The translations under genes and the position numbers were made by a program. Shown one piece after another: positions 26,851 to 36,038 of a DNA stretch of 64,000 bases. The first letter of the stretch is position 1. Each line of letters begins with the position of its first letter. Source of the stretch: Fischerella sp. PCC 9605 (GTDB taxonomy: Bacteria; Cyanobacteriota; Cyanobacteriia; Cyanobacteriales; Nostocaceae); contig NZ_KI912151.1 in the NCBI RefSeq assembly GCF_000517105.1, positions 938,125 to 1,002,124 of the forward strand. The letters are read 5' to 3'. The notes beneath the pieces were generated by a model, which ran no database searches, was not told where the DNA came from, and saw only the letters and a program-made list of their open reading frames with translations.

Positions 26851-28320
26851 TTAAACTCGCTCTTGCTGAGGACACTGTTTTTCCTGTGTTTTAATTTTTT
26901 GTTGAATTTTTGTTGGGATGCCTAGTTTAGCATTAGTAAAAAGTCGTTCAAATTCACGCTGATAGTGAGTAGCAACAATGGGATTTTCAATGACTAAAAG
27001 TGTTTCGTCGTTGCCTTTATTTGCTGCTTCTGTCCAATTGTGAGAACCTGTAATTACTGTTTTACTATCAATAATACCGAATTTATGGTGCAATAAATCG
27101 CCTTTTGGTAATAAAGGTACACCTACAGTAGTAATAGGATTTTTCCATTGATGATTACCTTTTTTATATTTACATTTTTGATTGAGAGTTATTCCCATCA
27201 TATCTAATGCTTCACTATAAGGGCGATAAGCAAAATCTGGCTCAATTAAAGCGCGAATTTTCACATTGGCATTATGGCGTAACTCCAGAATATTTGCCAA
27301 ACGCTGTTCGGAAAATACAAACAGTGCCATATCAATGGAATTGCTGGCTAAATTTAAAGTTTTTTCAATCAAACCATTACTGCTTTGACTCCAGGGTTTA
27401 GTAGGAGAGGTTGGTGAAAAATTCAAGGTGATTTTGTTATCGCCTAATTTAATTGTTTGGGGATTTCGCAACGGTTTTTGCAAACCAAATTTACTGTCTG
27501 CCTGACTACCTAGTCCATCACCCCACATGATGTTAAATTCTTTTGTAAACATATTTGCTAATTCGGGGCTGTCAATTTTTAACAAATTGTTGGCATTACC
27601 CAGACTGCTGGAGTTACTAAAATCCCCGTGTACATCGCTCATAGTGAAGTTTGCAGAAGTGACTATCAAAAAACGATTGTCCACAATTACAAACTTATGA
27701 TGCATCAAACTGCTACCCTTAGAGCCATCGGCTGTGTCATCAATTAAAGGTATTCTGGCATTACCTAAAATTACCAATGCATCTCTTTGATTAATTTCTT
27801 CTGGGCTAAGTTTACCGTCTTGATTAATATCTGCAAATCGCCGAAAATCCTGATAGCGTTCTTGTTTCCTTTTCTCCAATTTATTAACTTTATTATGTGT
27901 AAAATTACTCCAAGGTAGACTATACTGATTTTCTAAAATTACTCTTACCTTTACGCCTGCTTTTTGTCTATCTACTAATGCTTGCGCTATTTTGGGTAAA
28001 CGTAATTCTTGCACTGCTACATCGACTGTGGATTGAGCTTGAGAAATTGTATCAACAATCAATTTTTCTAAGTTGTCACCCTGACGAGTTTGCTGACGAT
28101 AAGGTTCTAGATATTGGGAAGATTCGGAATGGTTAAAGTAAACTTCCACAAATGGATCTTGGGGCAGTGGTTCTAGACGCTTATTCTTAGACTGGCCTCG
28201 TTGACAGGCAGTGAGAGTTAGTATTACTACAAAGATAAAAGAAAAACGCCATTGGGTAGAGAAAAAATACACGGTATTCAGATAAAAGTGTATTGTAATG
28301 AACACTTTTATGATTCCCAA
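26851..28320 (-). CDS. Phospholipase D-like lipoprotein with an EF-hand insert
   Basis: Two PLD half-sites are present: HHKFVIVD (His207, Lys209, Asp214) and HHKFGIID followed by GSHNWT, so a complete phosphodiesterase active site can form. The N-terminus is a hydrophobic signal with a lipobox LTLTAC (Cys39), indicating an exported lipoprotein. Between the strands of the first PLD domain, residues 164-175 (DINQDGKLSPEE) form a textbook EF-hand calcium loop. The frame opens at a TTG (28320); GTG codons at residues 6 and 17 are alternatives and no ribosome site decides. The substrate could be phospholipid or extracellular DNA, since the family covers both. Confidence 0.82.
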   Translation of the reverse strand: MGIIKVFITIHFYLNTVYFFSTQWRFSFIFVVILTLTACQRGQSKNKRLEPLPQDPFVEVYFNHSESSQYLEPYRQQTRQGDNLEKLIVDTISQAQSTVDVAVQELRLPKIAQALVDRQKAGVKVRVILENQYSLPWSNFTHNKVNKLEKRKQERYQDFRRFADINQDGKLSPEEINQRDALVILGNARIPLIDDTADGSKGSSLMHHKFVIVDNRFLIVTSANFTMSDVHGDFSNSSSLGNANNLLKIDSPELANMFTKEFNIMWGDGLGSQADSKFGLQKPLRNPQTIKLGDNKITLNFSPTSPTKPWSQSSNGLIEKTLNLASNSIDMALFVFSEQRLANILELRHNANVKIRALIEPDFAYRPYSEALDMMGITLNQKCKYKKGNHQWKNPITTVGVPLLPKGDLLHHKFGIIDSKTVITGSHNWTEAANKGNDETLLVIENPIVATHYQREFERLFTNAKLGIPTKIQQKIKTQEKQCPQQERV

Positions 28321-28440
28321 AGCATGAGGTTATTAAACGTATAGGGAAGCGAAAATACAAGATTGTAAAAATTTGGGAAATTAACTGTATAAGCTGAAAG
28401 TAGAAGCAGCCCGTGCGAAGGTGTTTTTACTGGAGAATCT

Positions 28441-29607
28441 ATGCAAGTTTATCTAGATTACAGCGCTACTACTCCGACTCGAAAAGAAGCGATCGCAGCA
28501 ATGCAAGCAGTCCTCACTCAACAGTGGGGCAATCCCTCCAGCTTGCATGAGTGGGGACAACGGGCAGCAACAGTAGTGGAACAAGCCAGAATGCAGGTAG
28601 CTGGTTTAATTAATGCACCTGCTGAATCTATCATTTTTACTTCTGGGGGTACGGAAGCAGACAATTTGGCGATTATGGGTGTTGCCCGGTTATATACCAA
28701 ACCGCAACATATAATTATTTCCAGCATTGAGCATTCAGCTGTTGCCGAACCTGCACGCTTGCTAGAACAATGGGGTTGGGAAGTGACTCGCCTAAGGGTG
28801 GATAGTAAAGGTAGAGTTAATCCTCTAGATTTAAAGGCGGCGTTGCAAGATAACACTGTCTTAGTGTCAGTAATTTACGGACAAAGTGAAGTTGGCACAG
28901 TGCAACCCATTGCCGAACTGGGAAACATTGCTCGCAACGCTGGTGTACTTTTCCACACAGACGCAGTGCAGGTGGCGGGACGCTTGCCTATAAACTTGCA
29001 AAGTTTACCTGTAGATTTGCTGAGTCTGTCCAGTCACAAAATTTACGGTTCTCAAGGTGCAGGGGCGCTATACGTGCGTCCGGGTGTAGAATTGGTTCCC
29101 CTCCTGGGTGGTGGAGGACAAGAAAAGCGGTTGCGTTCCGGTACGCAAGCAGTACCTGCGATCGCTGGTTTTGGTGTAGCAGCAGAATTGGCAGGGCAAG
29201 AGATGGCGACAGAGACGCCCAGATTGATGCAGTTACGCGATCGCCTGTTTTCCCAATTAGCCGATATCCCGGGTTTAATACCTACAGGCGATTTGATTCA
29301 CCGCCTGCCTCACCATGTCAGCTTCTGTTTAGAACACGCCGATGGTGAAAAACTCAGTGGTAAAACTCTGGTGCGGGAGTTGAACCGTGCTGGTATTGGT
29401 ATCAGTGCTGGTGCAGCTTGTAATAGCGGTAAACTCAGCCCCAGTCCGATTTTGCTAGCAATGGGCTACTCCGACAAAGCAGCTTTGGCAGGAGTTCGCA
29501 TGACACTGGGGCGAGACACCACAGAAGCAGATATAGATTGGGTAGCAATGGTATTCAAGCAGATTTTGCAGCGACTATCACCTGTAGAATTGGTTGTTAG
29601 TCATTAG
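28441..29607 (+). CDS. Cysteine desulfurase, NifS/IscS family (copy 1)
   Basis: This is a PLP enzyme that takes sulfur from cysteine for Fe-S clusters or thio-cofactors. Of 388 residues, the PLP lysine is Lys200 (SLSSHKIYGSQG) and the persulfide cysteine is Cys327 (SAGAACNSGKLSPS). FTSGGTEADNLAI and SSIEHSAV are the cofactor-binding loops. The short loop around the cysteine fits group I. Its neighbour downstream is a DUF1995 protein 66 bases away; no iscU or sufE is in reach. A second, different desulfurase is encoded at 55573-56736. Confidence 0.92.
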   Translation: MQVYLDYSATTPTRKEAIAAMQAVLTQQWGNPSSLHEWGQRAATVVEQARMQVAGLINAPAESIIFTSGGTEADNLAIMGVARLYTKPQHIIISSIEHSAVAEPARLLEQWGWEVTRLRVDSKGRVNPLDLKAALQDNTVLVSVIYGQSEVGTVQPIAELGNIARNAGVLFHTDAVQVAGRLPINLQSLPVDLLSLSSHKIYGSQGAGALYVRPGVELVPLLGGGGQEKRLRSGTQAVPAIAGFGVAAELAGQEMATETPRLMQLRDRLFSQLADIPGLIPTGDLIHRLPHHVSFCLEHADGEKLSGKTLVRELNRAGIGISAGAACNSGKLSPSPILLAMGYSDKAALAGVRMTLGRDTTEADIDWVAMVFKQILQRLSPVELVVSH

Positions 29608-29673
29608 TCATTGGTCATTTGTCATTTGTTTAGTTGTTAATTACTAACAATCCAAAATCCAAAATTTTTTAAT

Positions 29674-30411
29674 ATGCCTGAACTACCAAATTCTCTAGAA
29701 GATGCGATCGCCCAAGCCCAAGTCGCTACACAAGCTGCCCTAGCGGATGGGTATACTAAACTACAAGTTGAGTTACTCTTTCCAGAACTCAAACTAATGC
29801 CAGTCGCCCAGCAATTTCTGCCCATATTTGAACAATACAGCGATAAACTGAAGGTTCTGTTTCCTGATGCGGGTAGTGCCGGTCTTGCTCGTCGCGATTG
29901 GACAGATGTACCATTTAAAATTACCGATATAGGTACTGGCAGGGCTGCTTCTATCCAGTCAAAAATTCAGCCAGAAGATGAAATTTTCTTGTTTATTGCT
30001 CCAACTTCACCAGAATTGCCGCAGTTAGAAAAAATCTGTGAAGAAATAGGCGATCGCCCCTTTGTAATGTTAAATCCCTTTCTGGAAGATGCCGGAAAGA
30101 TAGGCATTGGCTATGCTGCTAGGCAAACCCGCATTCGTTTTTTTAATACAATTGAAGCTTGTTACTACCTCCGTCCCGTCTATGAAGGGGTAGCCCTATT
30201 CCGCTGCTATCCTGGAATGTGGGAAATTTGGGTAGAAAATGGCGGTGAATATCAAAAAATTGTGGAGTTACCGCAAAAACCATCTGGTGATGACTTGGAT
30301 CTGATTCTCGCGAAGGGACAAGCGTCAACATCCACAGAAGAAGCCGTACCCGTGAAAAAGCCGAGTGTGTTCAGGGGTTTGCAAAGATTCATCCAGGCGT
30401 TGAAAAATTAA
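29674..30411 (+). CDS. DUF1995 family protein
   Basis: This 245-residue soluble protein carries the DUF1995 pattern: LPNSLEDAIAQAQVATQAAL at the N-terminus, then QVELLFPELKLMPVAQQFL and a central LFIAPTSPELPQLEKICEE. It ends with RCYPGMWEIWVENGGEYQKI and a basic helix at the C-terminus. Plant members have been linked to photosystem II accumulation and some have been studied as adenylate-related proteins; the cyanobacterial role is not settled. It lies 66 bases after the cysteine desulfurase on the same strand and may be co-transcribed. Confidence 0.82.
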   Translation: MPELPNSLEDAIAQAQVATQAALADGYTKLQVELLFPELKLMPVAQQFLPIFEQYSDKLKVLFPDAGSAGLARRDWTDVPFKITDIGTGRAASIQSKIQPEDEIFLFIAPTSPELPQLEKICEEIGDRPFVMLNPFLEDAGKIGIGYAARQTRIRFFNTIEACYYLRPVYEGVALFRCYPGMWEIWVENGGEYQKIVELPQKPSGDDLDLILAKGQASTSTEEAVPVKKPSVFRGLQRFIQALKN

Positions 30412-30424
30412 TTGATTTACATAA

Positions 30425-30490
30425 CTTGGTGTCTTGGTGTCTTGGTGGTTAATAAAATTTATTTTTGAACCACTAAGACACAAAGACACA
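30425..30490. repeat. GTGTCTTGGTGGTT hairpin repeat
   Basis: GGTGTCTTGGTGGTT and GAACCACTAAGACAC pair around an AT-rich loop. It belongs to the hairpin family also seen near 43239, 55501 and 59292. It sits between convergent genes and could terminate both. Confidence 0.7.
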
Positions 30491-30514
30491 AAGAAAACTC
30501 TATCTTGCTAGAGA

Positions 30515-31024
30515 TTAGGGACACATTAAAGTATCGCGAGTGTGCCGCCCTGTCACCGGATTAGTGCCTTTAGCTACTTTACACAATTTCTCCAACGTAT
30601 CTTCACGCAGATAAGTGTCAGTAAAATCTGCGCCATCAATAATTGCCCCATCAAACATGGTGCTGGTAGTAAACGCACCTTCTAATATCGCATTCGTCAA
30701 ATTCGCTTTGGTCATCCTAGCTGATTCTAAATCGGCATAGCTTAAGTCAGCTCCGGTAAAATCTACCGAGGCTAAGTTTGCCGAAAAGAATCTGACTCCA
30801 CGTAAGTTGGATTCACTGAATTTGCTATTGCGGAGATTAGCATGATCGAAACTGGAATCTGTCAAGTCTTGTTTGGAAAAATCAGCTTCAATCAGGGTTC
30901 GGTTGTTATAGTTGATTGCTACAGCGCTTTGCGGGAAAGCTAAAGCAGCTGTGATGGCAATCACTGTCAAAAGCAATACACTGAGTATGCTTGTTCTAAT
31001 CCGATCGCTTAACCTTGAACTCAT
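30515..31024 (-). CDS. Exported pentapeptide-repeat protein (probable lumenal)
   Basis: The 169-residue product begins with a signal peptide ([19 protein letters not shown], cleavage near SAVA-INY). About twelve pentapeptide units of A(D/N)Lxx type follow ([21 protein letters not shown] is the first part), giving a short right-handed beta-helix. A C-terminal cap has two cysteines ([15 protein letters not shown]) that could form a disulfide. The ATG at 31024 is chosen because an upstream alternative would overlap the divergent yraN gene. This resembles the thylakoid-lumen pentapeptide proteins of plants; the function is unknown. Confidence 0.87.
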   Translation of the reverse strand: MSSRLSDRIRTSILSVLLLTVIAITAALAFPQSAVAINYNNRTLIEADFSKQDLTDSSFDHANLRNSKFSESNLRGVRFFSANLASVDFTGADLSYADLESARMTKANLTNAILEGAFTTSTMFDGAIIDGADFTDTYLREDTLEKLCKVAKGTNPVTGRHTRDTLMCP

Positions 31025-31038
31025 CGTAATTTTAGCCA

Positions 31039-31575
31039 ATGGCAAACCATCCTCCATATAATAATTATCCCGATATCGGTAACACAGGAGAAGATCTAGT
31101 AGCACAATGGTTAAAATCTCAGGGTTGGGTAATTCTCCATCGGCGTTGGCGGTGTCGGTGGGGAGAGATTGATATTATTGCCCAGGATGGAGGAGTAGCA
31201 AAAAATGGGGTGATGGGGAGGTTGGGAGATGGGGAGAATTCAAATCTCACACCTTCTCCGATACTGGCGTTTGTGGAGGTGAAAACGCGCAGTCCTAGTA
31301 ATTGGGATGCAGGGGGAAGAAACGCGATCGCCCTACAAAAGCAAGTGAAACTCTGGCGTGCAGCACAGATGTTTTTAGTTAAACACCCCCAAATGGCAGA
31401 TTATCCTTGCCGATTTGATGTTGCTATAGTTAGCTGTCAGCAAATCTCAACACAATTTACTGCGGTTAAAGTAATTGAAAAAAGTCTAGCTGATTATTCT
31501 ACAGCGGCATATAGATTAACACTACAAGAATATATTCCTGCTGCTTTTGAGTTAGCTAATGATAATGGCGAATAG
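31039..31575 (+). CDS. YraN family (UPF0102) nuclease-fold protein
   Basis: This 178-residue protein has a restriction-endonuclease-like fold: [34 protein letters not shown] and [16 protein letters not shown], giving the E-x-D-(x)n-E-x-K core. The usual family length is about 120-150. The excess comes partly from a segment of roughly 20 residues between the DG turn and FVEVKT, coded by a GGGGTGATGGGGAGG-type repeat. In other bacteria the gene neighbours rnhB; here it is divergent from the pentapeptide gene with only 14 bases between the starts. The role is unknown, possibly in DNA repair. Confidence 0.87.
   Translation: MANHPPYNNYPDIGNTGEDLVAQWLKSQGWVILHRRWRCRWGEIDIIAQDGGVAKNGVMGRLGDGENSNLTPSPILAFVEVKTRSPSNWDAGGRNAIALQKQVKLWRAAQMFLVKHPQMADYPCRFDVAIVSCQQISTQFTAVKVIEKSLADYSTAAYRLTLQEYIPAAFELANDNGE
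31198..31249 (+). repeat. GGGGAGATGGG-type repeat in frame within yraN
   Basis: Units GGGGTGATGGGGAGG and TTGGGAGATGGGGAG interrupt the conserved beta hairpin between the Asp and Glu/Lys strands of the nuclease core. They code a Gly/Asn-rich loop. Confidence 0.6.
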
Positions 31576-31659
31576 CTAATGGCTAATGACAATTAGCTAT
31601 CACCAATTACCATTTATCAATCATTCATTTTTATTTAGTAGCGTTAAAAATGAACTATA

Positions 31660-32049
31660 TCATGCTAAAGTTTCTGGACAGTAACCTAATCCCCTCACAA
31701 ATTGTTGGCGAAATGCTTCTATTTCCTCTCTTTCTGGGCTACCATGAGAGACAATAGCTACTTGATAGCGGCGCATAACGTCGACAGGACACTGTCCCGC
31801 CTCTAAGCTCCAAAGTGCCATTTGCACTCGCATTGGCGGTTCGTAGCTAATCCCTAATTCATTCAAGAAAGCCCTAATGTCACCATCTTCTTGGGGTGAT
31901 ACCTGATTTCTCAGTTTGACCCTAACCACCCAACCATCAATTTGATGAATTACGGTGACGAAGGAAACAGGTATTTGGGGTTTGGCGTGTAAGTATTGAA
32001 CAACCCTCAGAGTGAGACTGGCATTTGCCAGATAATACAAGTATTCCAT
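31660..32049 (-). CDS. Conserved cyanobacterial hypothetical protein
   Basis: About 129 residues without membrane segments. Notable segments are ANASLTLRVVQYLHAKPQIPV, GWVVRVKLRNQVSPQEDGDIRAFLNELG and MRRYQVAIVSHGSPEREEIEAFRQQFVRGLGY. It looks like a compact alpha/beta domain. I prefer the ATG at 32049 to a TTG at 32073. I do not recognise the family. It converges on yraN. Confidence 0.65.
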   Translation of the reverse strand: MEYLYYLANASLTLRVVQYLHAKPQIPVSFVTVIHQIDGWVVRVKLRNQVSPQEDGDIRAFLNELGISYEPPMRVQMALWSLEAGQCPVDVMRRYQVAIVSHGSPEREEIEAFRQQFVRGLGYCPETLA

Positions 32050-32122
32050 CTTGGTGCTTGGGATCAAAGCCAATCCTACATTTCTATTTATATTATTGGT
32101 TGATTGAGTACAAAACCCGCTA

Positions 32123-32160
32123 GGGTAAAAGCCCCCGTTTTTAGATGGGGAGGTTTACCC
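32123..32160. repeat. Stem-loop GGGTAAA..TTTACCC, possible transposon-end relic
   Basis: GGGTAAA (32123-32129) pairs with TTTACCC (32154-32160), and inside it CCCC pairs with GGGG. Subterminal hairpins of this look occur at the ends of IS200/IS605 elements, but no transposase remains nearby. Confidence 0.5.
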
Positions 32161-32308
32161 AATTTTTATATAGGTGCTTAAGTGGTGGTTCAGTGGTACT
32201 TAATAGTATCTATCTTAAAGTCCAGGGATCAATTTCGCTGGCAATCCTTTAGAGTTCTTTTAGAAAGCACAACTCTAACCAGCTTGTTTAAGAAAGTCTA
32301 AATTGTAG

Positions 32309-33472
32309 ATGCAACAAGAAATAACAAAAGCTAATTACAATTCAACTTCTAGCCAGACAACAGAAAACTTGGAATTAGACTGTTCGTTAGCTGGTTATGA
32401 TTATGAGTTACCGACCGAACTAATTGCTCAGAATCCGGCTATTCCCAGAGATAGTTCAAGACTGTTGGTCGTAAATTCTCCGGATGTGGGTAAAGAAACT
32501 GCACCCTTACATTATATTTTCCGTGATTTACCGGAAATCCTCCGAACGGGAGATTTATTGGTAATGAATAATACGCGAGTGATTCCGGCACGGCTATACG
32601 GTCAAAAATCAACTGGGGCAGAGGTAGAAGTGTTGCTGTTGGAGGAACGACAGCATAATTGTTGGTTAGCCTTAGTGAAGCCGGGGAAACGCTTTAAGCA
32701 CGGTTCAAAGATTGTTTTTGCAGCGAAGCTTGCGGAGAGTGGGGAAAATTTCTCCCCCTCCTCTAACTTGACTGCAACCGTCCTAGAAACCGACGCTGCA
32801 ACAGGGGGGCGGTTGCTGCAATTTGATCTGCCAGAGGGAATGTCTTTGCTGCAAGTGTTAGATGTGTTTGGTGAAGTACCTCTGCCACCTTACATCACGG
32901 CAACTAATGCCCAGAGCGAACAGTATCAAACAGTTTACGCTCAAACTCCCGGAGCAGTCGCTGCTCCCACCGCTGGGCTACACTTTACTCCAGAATTGCT
33001 GGAACGATTGCGACAAAAAGGCATTAATCAGGCTTTTGTGACATTGCACGTGGGCGTGGGCACATTTCGCCCTGTGGAAGTAGAAGATGTAACTACTCAC
33101 AAGATGCATGAAGAATGGATTGAAGTACCTGAAGCAACTGTAGAGCAAATTCGTGCTACTCAAGCAGCTGGGGGGCGAATTATTGCTGTGGGTACAACGG
33201 TAGTTCGTGCTTTAGAAGGGGCAGCAATTCAAGGAGAGTTACAACCATTTTGCGGCAAGACCGATTTATTTATTTATCCGGGTTATAAATGGCGGGTGGT
33301 GGAGGGTTTGATTACTAATTTTCACTTACCGCGATCGAGTTTGTTGATGCTGGTGAGTGCTTTAATTGGTAGGGAGCGATTGTTAAATATTTATCAGGAA
33401 GCTGTAGCTTCTCGATATCGCTTCTATTCTTTTGGTGATGCAATGCTGATTTTGCCGGAAGCTAGAGGCTAG
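32309..33472 (+). CDS. queA: S-adenosylmethionine:tRNA ribosyltransferase-isomerase
   Basis: It transfers the ribosyl moiety of SAM to preQ1-modified tRNA to make epoxyqueuosine. The 387 residues include [52 protein letters not shown], the [16 protein letters not shown] active-site region, [15 protein letters not shown] and [18 protein letters not shown]. The N-terminus carries an extra 25 residues, rich in Ser, Thr and Asn, before the family start. An in-frame ATG at 32402 is too far in to replace the first start without losing conserved residues. The gene is monocistronic. Confidence 0.94.
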   Translation: MQQEITKANYNSTSSQTTENLELDCSLAGYDYELPTELIAQNPAIPRDSSRLLVVNSPDVGKETAPLHYIFRDLPEILRTGDLLVMNNTRVIPARLYGQKSTGAEVEVLLLEERQHNCWLALVKPGKRFKHGSKIVFAAKLAESGENFSPSSNLTATVLETDAATGGRLLQFDLPEGMSLLQVLDVFGEVPLPPYITATNAQSEQYQTVYAQTPGAVAAPTAGLHFTPELLERLRQKGINQAFVTLHVGVGTFRPVEVEDVTTHKMHEEWIEVPEATVEQIRATQAAGGRIIAVGTTVVRALEGAAIQGELQPFCGKTDLFIYPGYKWRVVEGLITNFHLPRSSLLMLVSALIGRERLLNIYQEAVASRYRFYSFGDAMLILPEARG

Positions 33473-33494
33473 TACCGCTACCTTGGAATGATCT

Positions 33495-33515
33495 GGGCGG
33501 GCAGGATGCCCACCC
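33495..33515. terminator. GC-rich hairpin after queA
   Basis: GGGCGGGCA and TGCCCACCC pair with one mismatch around a 3-base loop, 22 bases after the queA stop. There is no U-run; the sequence resembles a widespread cyanobacterial GGGCAGGATGCCC repeat. Confidence 0.45.
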
Positions 33516-33561
33516 CACAAGAATCATCGCTTGATTATGCAACGACTGATTTTGGACATAC

Positions 33562-33768
33562 TCAATTTTTTGTGTAATTTTTCCAGGTTTGGGCTATTAT
33601 TTGAGCGTCTTTGCCAAAAAAACTCTCCTTGTCGCCATTACTCCAAGTAATGACACAGGCCTCTTGCAAGGACATATTCAGATGAACTTTCCGAAAGCGA
33701 ATTTGGCGAGCATAAGCCAAATTCATCCAGCCTTTTGTGGGTGTTTGACAAAGAATGTGTTGTGTCAT
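33562..33768 (-). CDS. Small hypothetical protein, 68 residues
   Basis: The frame codes a compact polar protein (MTQHILCQTPTKGWMNLAYA, then KESFFGKDAQIIAQTWKNY). No membrane helix or known motif is seen. It has a weak ribosome site. The amino-acid composition is normal for a globular protein and there is no competing gene, so I keep it with moderate confidence; the function is unknown. Confidence 0.5.
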   Translation of the reverse strand: MTQHILCQTPTKGWMNLAYARQIRFRKVHLNMSLQEACVITWSNGDKESFFGKDAQIIAQTWKNYTKN

Positions 33769-33940
33769 GATTGCTAACTCGACAAATTAACCAGTCACCT
33801 ATGTGATGACTAACGCCAGGCGTAATTTCTCATCTCTAACCTCCAGCCTCGAAAATTAAATATGTAACAGTTGAATTTTCACCGGCATACTGGGTATTCT
33901 GACTTTATGAGCATCTAGCAATCAGTGCAGGTCGCCAATC

Positions 33941-35056
33941 ATGTCTCAAACATATCAAGTTTGTCAGTGGATTTCCGGTATACGCAAGGCTGTGTTATTC
34001 TGCTCCTCTGCGGTTTTGGTGTTAGTGGCACCAACAATAACTGAATTACCAGGAAGCAAGCTGCTGGCACAAAGTGTTGTTTCTCAGGATTTAGATGCAG
34101 CCAGCTTTTTTCAGCAGGGGGTGATGCGCTATCACCGCAAAGATTTACAGGGTGCAGAATCTGCATTTCGCCAAGCCTTGCAGATAGATCCCAAAATTGC
34201 TCCCGCACGCAATTACTTGGGCAGTATTATGTTGCAGCAAAACCGCTTGGACGCAGCAGCACAGGAGTATACAGAGGCGATTAGGCTGAATCCCAATTTT
34301 GGCGAGTCTTATTATAATTTGGGCTTGGCTTTGCACAAACAAGGACAAGCCGAAGCCGCAATTACCGCTTACCGCCAAGCTTTGATTATCAACCCAGTAA
34401 TAGCGGATGCCCAGTATAATTTGGGTTTGGTTTTGTATGAAAAAGGACATTCTGATGAGGCGATCGCAGCTTATCAGCAAGCAATTAATTTAGATGGCAA
34501 CAATGCCAATGCTTATTTTAATTTAGCGATCGCCCTGCAAGAGCAAGGAAAATTAGAAGAAGCGATCGCAGCCTATCGCCAAGCTTTAAAGATAAATCCT
34601 GACAATGCTGTGGCTTACAATAACATGGGTAGTCTTCAGGCTCTGCAAGGTCAAACATCTGAAGCTATTGCCACTTATCAAGCAGCTATTAGCCGCATTC
34701 CCAAAAATGCAGAAGCTTATTACAACTTGGGAGTAGCTTTGTACAATCAAGGCGAGTTTAAAAAAGCTAGCGGTGCTTTTAAACGTGCGCGTAACCAGTA
34801 CCGCGAACAAGGTAACATCCAGCAAGCTGACAAAGTTGAACAATTAATGCAGCAAGTTGCCCAGATGCAAGAACCAAAGCAACCTCAAGTCAGTCAAGCT
34901 TCTACTCCCTCTCAAGTTGAAACAGAGACTCCTGATGAGCCTGTTTCGGTTGAACAACAAGAGAAACCGAGGCAATCAGATACTCCTACCCAGGAGCAAG
35001 TTAACCCCGAAGAGGTGCCTTTCTCCTGGAAACCAGTACCCGCGGCTTTGCAGTAG
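33941..35056 (+). CDS. Exported TPR-repeat protein
   Basis: The 371 residues begin with a signal-anchor segment (AVLFCSSAVLVLVAPTITEL). Six to seven tetratricopeptide repeats follow between about residues 55 and 285, with the consensus AxxxYxxALxxxPxxAxAYxNLGxxL (for example AITAYRQALIINPVIADAQY). The last 75 residues are a Gln/Pro/Glu-rich tail (QPQVSQASTPSQVETETPDE). TPRs act as protein-binding scaffolds; a periplasmic or thylakoid assembly role is possible but not shown. A heptamer repeat separates it from ktrA on the opposite strand. Confidence 0.87.
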   Translation: MSQTYQVCQWISGIRKAVLFCSSAVLVLVAPTITELPGSKLLAQSVVSQDLDAASFFQQGVMRYHRKDLQGAESAFRQALQIDPKIAPARNYLGSIMLQQNRLDAAAQEYTEAIRLNPNFGESYYNLGLALHKQGQAEAAITAYRQALIINPVIADAQYNLGLVLYEKGHSDEAIAAYQQAINLDGNNANAYFNLAIALQEQGKLEEAIAAYRQALKINPDNAVAYNNMGSLQALQGQTSEAIATYQAAISRIPKNAEAYYNLGVALYNQGEFKKASGAFKRARNQYREQGNIQQADKVEQLMQQVAQMQEPKQPQVSQASTPSQVETETPDEPVSVEQQEKPRQSDTPTQEQVNPEEVPFSWKPVPAALQ

Positions 35057-35160
35057 AGTTAGTAGTTAGTAGATAGTAGTTAGTAGGTAGTAGGTAGTAA
35101 GTAGAATCGATTGTTAGTTATTGGTTTTTTCCCACTAACCACTAACCACTAACCACTAAC
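35057..35160. repeat. Heptamer array TTAGTAG ... CCACTAA (inverted)
   Basis: Bases 35059-35100 are TTAGTAG/TTAGTAGA-type units and bases 35130-35160 are CCACTAA units, their complement. The array lies between convergent genes. Confidence 0.75.
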
Positions 35161-35164
35161 CAAT

Positions 35165-35860
35165 TTAAATCGGCAAACGATTAATATCCTTGTTACAGCC
35201 GATAACTACAATTGCTGAACCGCGTTCAAGACGTTGGTTGGGATAGGGATTAATTTGAAATTTTCCATCATGGCTTACCGCTAGTAAATTCAAGCCATAG
35301 CGGTTACGAAGTTGTAGTTCGGCAATCGTTTTGCCGTGAAATTCATCAGGAACAATTAACTCTACAATACTGTGATCTGGGTCAAGGTCAAATCTTTCTA
35401 AGATCGATGGTTTAGTGAGCGATCGCGCCAGCGCACATCCTGCTTCAAACTCAGGAAACACAACATAATCTGCCCCTACTCGCTGTAATAGCTTGCGGTG
35501 AACTTCACTAGAAGCTTTTGCCACTACATGAGGTACACCTCCCTCCTTGACATTCAGAGTAGTAATGATACTTTCCTGAATGTAATTTCCAATTGCGATA
35601 ATGACGGTATCAAATTCAAAAATTCCTGCTTCTTTGAGTGCGGCAGGTTCTGTTGAGTCTATTTGCAAAGCATGACCGACTATTTGCTCAGTCAATGCTT
35701 CGTATACTCGCTTTTCATCAATATCTGTTCCTAACACTTGATATCCTAACTTGTGGAGTGTTGAACAGACAGCTCGACCAAAACGACCTAAACCGATCAC
35801 GGCAAATTGATGATTGTCTTTACGCAGACTGCGAAGAAACGATAGTGATGACAGATTCAC
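35165..35860 (-). CDS. ktrA: Potassium uptake regulatory subunit KtrA
   Basis: This cytosolic gating ring subunit of the Ktr K+ transporter is 231 residues long. The N-terminal RCK_N Rossmann domain has FAVIGLGRFGRAVCSTLHKLG with an acidic residue after the second strand (GTDIDEKRV), which binds ATP/ADP or NAD(H). A C-terminal RCK_C domain (about 150-228) has VELIVPDEFHGKTIAEL and GSAIVVIGCNKDINRL. It lies 176 bases downstream of ktrB on the same strand, separated by repeats, so the two probably form an operon. RCK_C domains of KtrA bind c-di-AMP in Firmicutes; whether this one does is unknown. Confidence 0.92.
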   Translation of the reverse strand: MNLSSLSFLRSLRKDNHQFAVIGLGRFGRAVCSTLHKLGYQVLGTDIDEKRVYEALTEQIVGHALQIDSTEPAALKEAGIFEFDTVIIAIGNYIQESIITTLNVKEGGVPHVVAKASSEVHRKLLQRVGADYVVFPEFEAGCALARSLTKPSILERFDLDPDHSIVELIVPDEFHGKTIAELQLRNRYGLNLLAVSHDGKFQINPYPNQRLERGSAIVVIGCNKDINRLPI

Positions 35861-35954
35861 AGTTGTTACCTTTGTTGTTTCTCCCTGATTAAGGGCAAAA
35901 CTTCGGTTCTACCGAAGAAATAAAAAAGTGTATTTTTACCTGATATTTCATATG

Positions 35955-36038
35955 TTATCAGTCATGAGTCATTAGTCATTGGTCACTTGTTGATTTTTCT
36001 ACTAACTACTAATCACCAACAACCAACAATCAACAACT
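35955..36038. repeat. Heptamer-type repeat between ktrB and ktrA
   Basis: Units such as GTCATGAGTCATTAGTCATTG and CTAACTACTAATCACCAACAA fill the space between the two potassium-transport genes. Confidence 0.65.
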
